Source: Clostridium sp. LS (GTDB lineage Bacteria > Bacillota > Clostridia > Clostridiales > Clostridiaceae). From it: 37,531 nucleotides of DNA. How positions within the stretch are numbered: the first letter of the stretch is position 1; the number at the start of each line of letters is the position of its first letter. The notes beneath the pieces were generated by a model. That model did no database searches. It saw only the letters and a program-made list of their open reading frames with translations, and was not told the origin of the DNA. The DNA is taken from positions 1 through 37,531 of the forward strand of contig NZ_AUUU01000075.1 of NCBI RefSeq assembly GCF_002760435.1. Direction: 5' to 3'. Position numbers and translations under genes: made by a program. Positions 33,678-37,531 of the stretch are shown one piece after another.

Positions 33678-35399
33678 TTAAATTTTAAATTTATGTACCA
33701 TTTCATTAAGTTTTTCTGCCAGTTCCGCTTGATGCTGCGCCGTTTGAGCAACTTCCTCTATAGCTTTTGTTGTTTCACTAATGCTTTCTTGTATTGTTTC
33801 AGCATTTTCAGCTGATTTTTGTGCTACCCCCGCTGTACTTTGTATTGCTTCACTTACTTGAGTTATTGTTTTTGTAAGTTCTTCAGACATAGAAGCTATC
33901 TCTATAGACATATTAGTTACAAAGTCTGCATCGCTATGATACTGATTACCCATTTCTTTCATTGACTCAAATTGAGGGTCAACTGTATCTTTTATGAAAT
34001 TTAATATGTCTTTGCTATTATCTGAAAGATTTTTGAATGCAGCCTGTACTTTTACAATGGTATTGTGTATATCATTTACTCCCTGAGATGATTGTTCAGC
34101 TAATTTTCTTACTTCGTCTGCTACTATTGCAAAGCCTTTTCCTTGTTCACCAGCCCTTGCCGCTTCAATCGCTGCATTTAATGCAAGTAAATTTGTTTGT
34201 TCTGATATACCTGCAATTGTATCTGCCATTACTTTTATATTTTCGACAACTTGTCCATCCTTAATGGCCTTTAAACTTTTTTCCTTCTTTTCTTTGTATA
34301 ATTTTCTTGCTTCTTCTACTGAGGCTTCACCTTTTCTTTGAACCTCTAATGCCCTCCCCTTAGATTCATTAGCATTGTTACTTCCTTCTATTGCTTTGCT
34401 TGATAAAATATTAATATTAGAATCTACTCCTTGAATAGATGCACTTATTTCCTCTGCTGACGCCCCTGTTTCCTGCACATCATTTGATATACTTTTTATT
34501 GCAGTATTTATATGCTCTGCTATTGCTGTTAATTCTTCTACAGTTGATGAAAGCTCTTGACTAGATGCATTCATATCCATTGATTTTTTCATTATTTCTT
34601 CTATTAATGTACTTATGTCTTTCTTCATTATTAATATTGAGTTTACAAGATCACCTATTTCATCTTTTCTTCTTAAATCATTTTCAGAAATAACTCCGGT
34701 AAAATCTCTTTCAGCCAAGACATTAATATACTCTATTGCTTTATGTAGTGGCGTAGTAATTGATCTTGAAATAATAATTGACAATGCTATTGCTATAGTA
34801 ATAGAGGATAGTCCTAATATTACAAAAATTGTTATTGAATGATGGGAATCTATAATGTTTTGAGCATTTATTTCATCTGCTTTCTCAGTATTATATTTTG
34901 TTAGTTCCTTTAGATTATTTTGAAAATCATTTGCTTTCCTGATGCAAGTACTATATTTTTCTAATGCTTCCTTTTGTTTTCCCTGCATAGCTAACTTTAT
35001 ACATTCATCTCTTATTTCTGTATATGCTTTTAAGTCATTTTCAATAACTGGAACTGTATCACTCTCATATGTATCAAGATCACTTTCTTTATATTTTTCC
35101 CAGTTATCATTATATAATTTTTCCCTATCTTTAATATCGTTATACTTAATTCTTTGCTCTGCCTCATCTTTAGCATTCAATATTATGTAATATACATCGG
35201 CTTCAATAGCTTTTGCATGAGTTCTATTATCATTAAGCCAGACTACTGGTAACAATTTTTCTTCATACAAGGATGTTACTTTGTCGTTTTCTATTGATAT
35301 ATAGTAATATCCAACTCCTCCTATAAAAGCCATCAAAAGAATCATTATAGCTGATAATAAGAAAACCTTTTTCTTAACCCTTAAGTTGTTCATTAACAC
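33678..35399 (-). CDS. Methyl-accepting chemotaxis protein (4HB sensor), paralogue
   Basis: A chemoreceptor of about 573 aa with the same plan as its neighbour: TM1, four-helix-bundle sensor ([20 protein letters not shown]), TM2, HAMP and signalling domain ([20 protein letters not shown]). Sensor halves differ more than the nearly identical signalling halves. The longest frame begins at 35441 before the Shine-Dalgarno; AAAGGAGG is 7 nt from the GTG at 35399 and 13 nt from the ATG at 35393 (the codon matching the paralogue's start MNN). GTG is preferred on spacing; the choice changes only two residues. The 207-nt gap to the next gene shows no clear promoter. Confidence 0.9.
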   Translation of the reverse strand: MLMNNLRVKKKVFLLSAIMILLMAFIGGVGYYYISIENDKVTSLYEEKLLPVVWLNDNRTHAKAIEADVYYIILNAKDEAEQRIKYNDIKDREKLYNDNWEKYKESDLDTYESDTVPVIENDLKAYTEIRDECIKLAMQGKQKEALEKYSTCIRKANDFQNNLKELTKYNTEKADEINAQNIIDSHHSITIFVILGLSSITIAIALSIIISRSITTPLHKAIEYINVLAERDFTGVISENDLRRKDEIGDLVNSILIMKKDISTLIEEIMKKSMDMNASSQELSSTVEELTAIAEHINTAIKSISNDVQETGASAEEISASIQGVDSNINILSSKAIEGSNNANESKGRALEVQRKGEASVEEARKLYKEKKEKSLKAIKDGQVVENIKVMADTIAGISEQTNLLALNAAIEAARAGEQGKGFAIVADEVRKLAEQSSQGVNDIHNTIVKVQAAFKNLSDNSKDILNFIKDTVDPQFESMKEMGNQYHSDADFVTNMSIEIASMSEELTKTITQVSEAIQSTAGVAQKSAENAETIQESISETTKAIEEVAQTAQHQAELAEKLNEMVHKFKI

Positions 35400-35685
35400 A
35401 ATTATGCCTCCTTTGCAAGTATTGCATTTTATAAAATTCATTTCCTAAAGTTACGAAGATTTATAAAAGTATACTTCTTCTAAGAATAGATAAGTTATCC
35501 TAACAAAGAATTAATATTTATATAATGTTAGCATGCAAATATTGGATTATCATTACTGGCATGTTAAATTAAGGTTATTTAATCCGCCTCCTATTTACAG
35601 CTTTAGGTGAATGAATAATTTTATCTTTATTTTTTTTCTATATTAGATTAAAATTATTATTAAGTAAAAATAACAATATTGCTAA

Positions 35686-35719
35686 AGGAGAATACTATTT
35701 TTATATAATGTATTCTTTT
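35686..35719 (+). promoter_or_regulatory. Leader hairpin upstream of glnS
   Basis: AGAATAC (35689-35695) pairs with GTATTCT (35710-35716), extended by G-T pairs, followed by TTTCTT: a possible attenuator about 35 nt before the start codon. I looked for T-box features (AGGGTGGNACCGCG-like sequence) in 35400-35754 and saw none. Confidence 0.35.
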
Positions 35720-35754
35720 CTTAATTTAAATACAGTTATAAGTGAGGTAAAATA

Positions 35755-37416
35755 ATGTCAAATGAAATTAATTCTTCTAATTTTATAAGAAACATAGTTG
35801 TTGAAGATTTAGAGAGTGGAAAACATAAAGAAATAGTTACTCGTTTTCCTCCTGAACCTAACGGTTACTTACATATAGGTCATGCTAAATCTATTCTTTT
35901 AAATTTTGGTTTAGCTGATGAATTTAAAGGAAAAACTCATTTAAGGTTTGATGATACAAATCCAGTTAAAGAAGACACCGAATATGTTGAATCAATTAAA
36001 GAAGATGTGAAATGGCTTGGTGGAAACTGGGATGATCTTTTCTTTGCATCTGATTATTTTAATGAAATGTACAATAGAGCTGTTTTATTAATAAAAAAAG
36101 GTAAGGCTTATGTTTGTGATTTATCACCTGAAGAAGCTAAAGAATATAGAGGTACATTAACTGAACCAGGTAAGGAAAGTCCTTATAGAAATAGATCTAT
36201 CGAAGAAAACTTGGATTTATTTGAAAGAATGAAAAATGGTGAATTTGCTGATGGGGAAAAAGTTCTTAGAGCTAAAATCGATATGGCTTCACCTAATATT
36301 AATATGAGAGATCCTATTATATATAGAATATCTCACTCTACTCACCACAATACAGGTGATAAATGGTGTATCTATCCTATGTATGACTTTGCTCATCCAT
36401 TAGAAGACGCTATCGAACATATTACTCACTCTATCTGTACTTTAGAATTCGAAGATCACAGACCACTTTATGACTGGGTAGTAGAAGAATGTGAAATGGA
36501 CTCTACTCCAAGACAAATTGAATTTGCAAGGTTAAACATGACTAATACAGTTATGAGTAAAAGAAAGCTTAAACAATTAGTTGATGAAAAAGTTGTTGAC
36601 GGCTGGGATGATCCAAGAATGCCTACTATTTGCGGACTCCGTAGAAAAGGCTGTACTCCTGAAGCATTAAGAAATTTCTGTAACGCAATTGGGGTTGCTA
36701 AAGCTAATTCAATTGTTGATTCACAAATGTTAGATTACTTTATAAGAGAAGATTTGCAACTAAAGGCACCTCTAGCTATGGCTGTATTAAACCCTTTAAA
36801 ACTTATAATAACTAATTATCCTGAAAGTGAATGTGAGATGCTTTCTATAGAAAATAATGCCAAGGATGAATCTCAAGGTACAAGACTTGTGCCCTTCTCT
36901 AGAGAATTATATATTGAAAGAGAAGACTTTATGGAAGAACCACCTAAGAAGTACTTTAGATTGTTTCCTGGAAATGAAGTTAGATTAAAGGGAGCATACT
37001 TTGTTAAGTGTACAGATGTAATTAAAGATGAAAATGGCAACGTTACAGAGATTCACTGTACTTATGACCCTGAAACTAAGAGTGGTTCTGGTTTCACAGG
37101 TAGAAAAGTTAAAGGAACTATCCACTGGGTAGATGCAAAAACTTGCCTTCCTGCTGAATTTAGATTATACGAACCTCTAATATTAGATGATGAAGAAGAA
37201 AATGAAGGAAAGCACTTCCTAGAACAAATAAATCCAAATTCATTAGAAATATTACAAGGCTTTATTGAACCAACTGCATTTAAGGATGCAAAACCCCACG
37301 ACAAATTCCAAATAGTTAGAAATGGTTTCTTTAACGTGGACACTAAATATACAACTAAGGATAAGCTAGTATTTAACAGAATAGTACCATTAAAATCATC
37401 ATTTAAGCTAAGCTAA
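35755..37416 (+). CDS. glnS: Glutaminyl-tRNA synthetase
   Basis: A 553-aa class I aminoacyl-tRNA synthetase that joins glutamine to tRNA-Gln in the cytoplasm. The HIGH motif is at residues 40-43 ([15 protein letters not shown]), the KMSKS-equivalent at 267-270 (TVMSKRKL), and the GlnRS-type [14 protein letters not shown] follows (near 286). The C-terminal anticodon-binding beta-barrels run from about 340 to 553. Length matches bacterial GlnRS (about 550). Many Firmicutes make Gln-tRNA only by the GatCAB amidotransferase route, so a GlnRS in a clostridium is an added or replacement pathway. GTGAGGT lies 7 nt before the ATG. It is followed by a terminator. Confidence 0.96.
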   Translation: MSNEINSSNFIRNIVVEDLESGKHKEIVTRFPPEPNGYLHIGHAKSILLNFGLADEFKGKTHLRFDDTNPVKEDTEYVESIKEDVKWLGGNWDDLFFASDYFNEMYNRAVLLIKKGKAYVCDLSPEEAKEYRGTLTEPGKESPYRNRSIEENLDLFERMKNGEFADGEKVLRAKIDMASPNINMRDPIIYRISHSTHHNTGDKWCIYPMYDFAHPLEDAIEHITHSICTLEFEDHRPLYDWVVEECEMDSTPRQIEFARLNMTNTVMSKRKLKQLVDEKVVDGWDDPRMPTICGLRRKGCTPEALRNFCNAIGVAKANSIVDSQMLDYFIREDLQLKAPLAMAVLNPLKLIITNYPESECEMLSIENNAKDESQGTRLVPFSRELYIEREDFMEEPPKKYFRLFPGNEVRLKGAYFVKCTDVIKDENGNVTEIHCTYDPETKSGSGFTGRKVKGTIHWVDAKTCLPAEFRLYEPLILDDEEENEGKHFLEQINPNSLEILQGFIEPTAFKDAKPHDKFQIVRNGFFNVDTKYTTKDKLVFNRIVPLKSSFKLS

Positions 37417-37449
37417 CGCAGATAACAAAAATTTATGTTAAGAACAAAA

Positions 37450-37470
37450 GTGGCTGTGCCACGTTTTATT
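37450..37470 (+). terminator. glnS terminator
   Basis: GTGGC (37450-37454) and GCCAC (37458-37462) with a TGT loop, followed by GTTTTATT; 33 nt past the stop. Confidence 0.78.
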
Positions 37471-37531
37471 AGTCAGAATAATGAATGGTGAATAATTAAT
37501 GATTAAGGTTGAAATTACTTCGTAATTTCTT
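37471..37531. repeat. Dispersed-type intergenic repeat at the window end
   Basis: The sequence runs AGTCAGAATAATGAATGGTG and continues as AT-rich near-repeats (GAATAATTAATGATTAAGG). It ends in the perfect hairpin GAAATTAC-TTC-GTAATTTC (37511-37529). This composition is typical of short intergenic repeats in clostridial genomes; it is cut by the window edge. Confidence 0.35.

Noticed and set aside
35442..35754. Possible T-box riboswitch upstream of glnS
   Set aside because: No T-box sequence or specifier stem could be found; only a simple hairpin is present.
37471..37531. CRISPR or IS end at the window edge
   Set aside because: Only near-repeats of AT-rich sequence and one hairpin; no spacers, transposase or defined terminal repeats.

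Overview
The window is a low-GC, AT-rich chromosomal segment from a spore-forming Firmicute, most likely a solventogenic or saccharolytic Clostridium sensu stricto (cluster I). This rests on the base composition, purine-rich Shine-Dalgarno sites (AGGAGG type), an H-type small acid-soluble spore protein, a class III (clostridial/Bacillus type) fructose-bisphosphatase, and many chemoreceptors. It is ordinary core/accessory chromosome: I see no phage, IS transposase, CRISPR array, rRNA or tRNA.

Layout. 1-2.5 kb: possible structured-RNA end, sspH, a hypothetical gene, ribokinase. 2.5-4.6 kb: GT4 glycosyltransferase plus a YbhN/LafC-like membrane protein, probably envelope glycolipid genes; a second, LafA-like GT4 lies at 11.6-12.8 kb. 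4.7-11.4 kb: a divalent-metal block, comprising an NRAMP-related transporter with altered metal-site motifs (DAGG instead of DPGN) paired with a soluble PRC-barrel/MgtE-N/CBS protein (a likely split Mg2+ system), an L,D-transpeptidase, a CDF zinc-type exporter, MntR, and the divergent canonical Mn transporter MntH with a candidate operator. 13.2-15.2 kb: fructose-1,6-bisphosphatase. 15.2-20.3 kb: lipoprotein, a sugar-binding lipoprotein next to a chemoreceptor gene broken by a 4-bp tandem duplication, a DUF2085/zinc-ribbon pair, and a 3' remnant of another chemoreceptor. 20.3-24.5 kb: MarR plus a heterodimeric ABC exporter with two copies of the same operator-like palindrome. 24.7-30.6 kb: MerR/GyrI-like regulator with a 19-bp-spacer promoter, membrane-anchored beta-lactamase-family serine hydrolase, isochorismatase-fold hydrolase, TSUP permease, Eis-like acetyltransferase. 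31.0-35.4 kb: a YjdF-like membrane protein and two tandem paralogous chemoreceptors. 35.8-37.4 kb: glutaminyl-tRNA synthetase.

The genes act in small independent modules (metal homeostasis, glycolipid synthesis, chemotaxis, drug response) separated by clear hairpin terminators. The best candidates for follow-up are the split Mg2+ module, the frameshifted MCP with its orphan binding protein, the paired MarR operators and the MerR-type promoter. I did not find a plainly novel multi-gene system; several start codons were moved from the longest reading frame to the one supported by a Shine-Dalgarno site.
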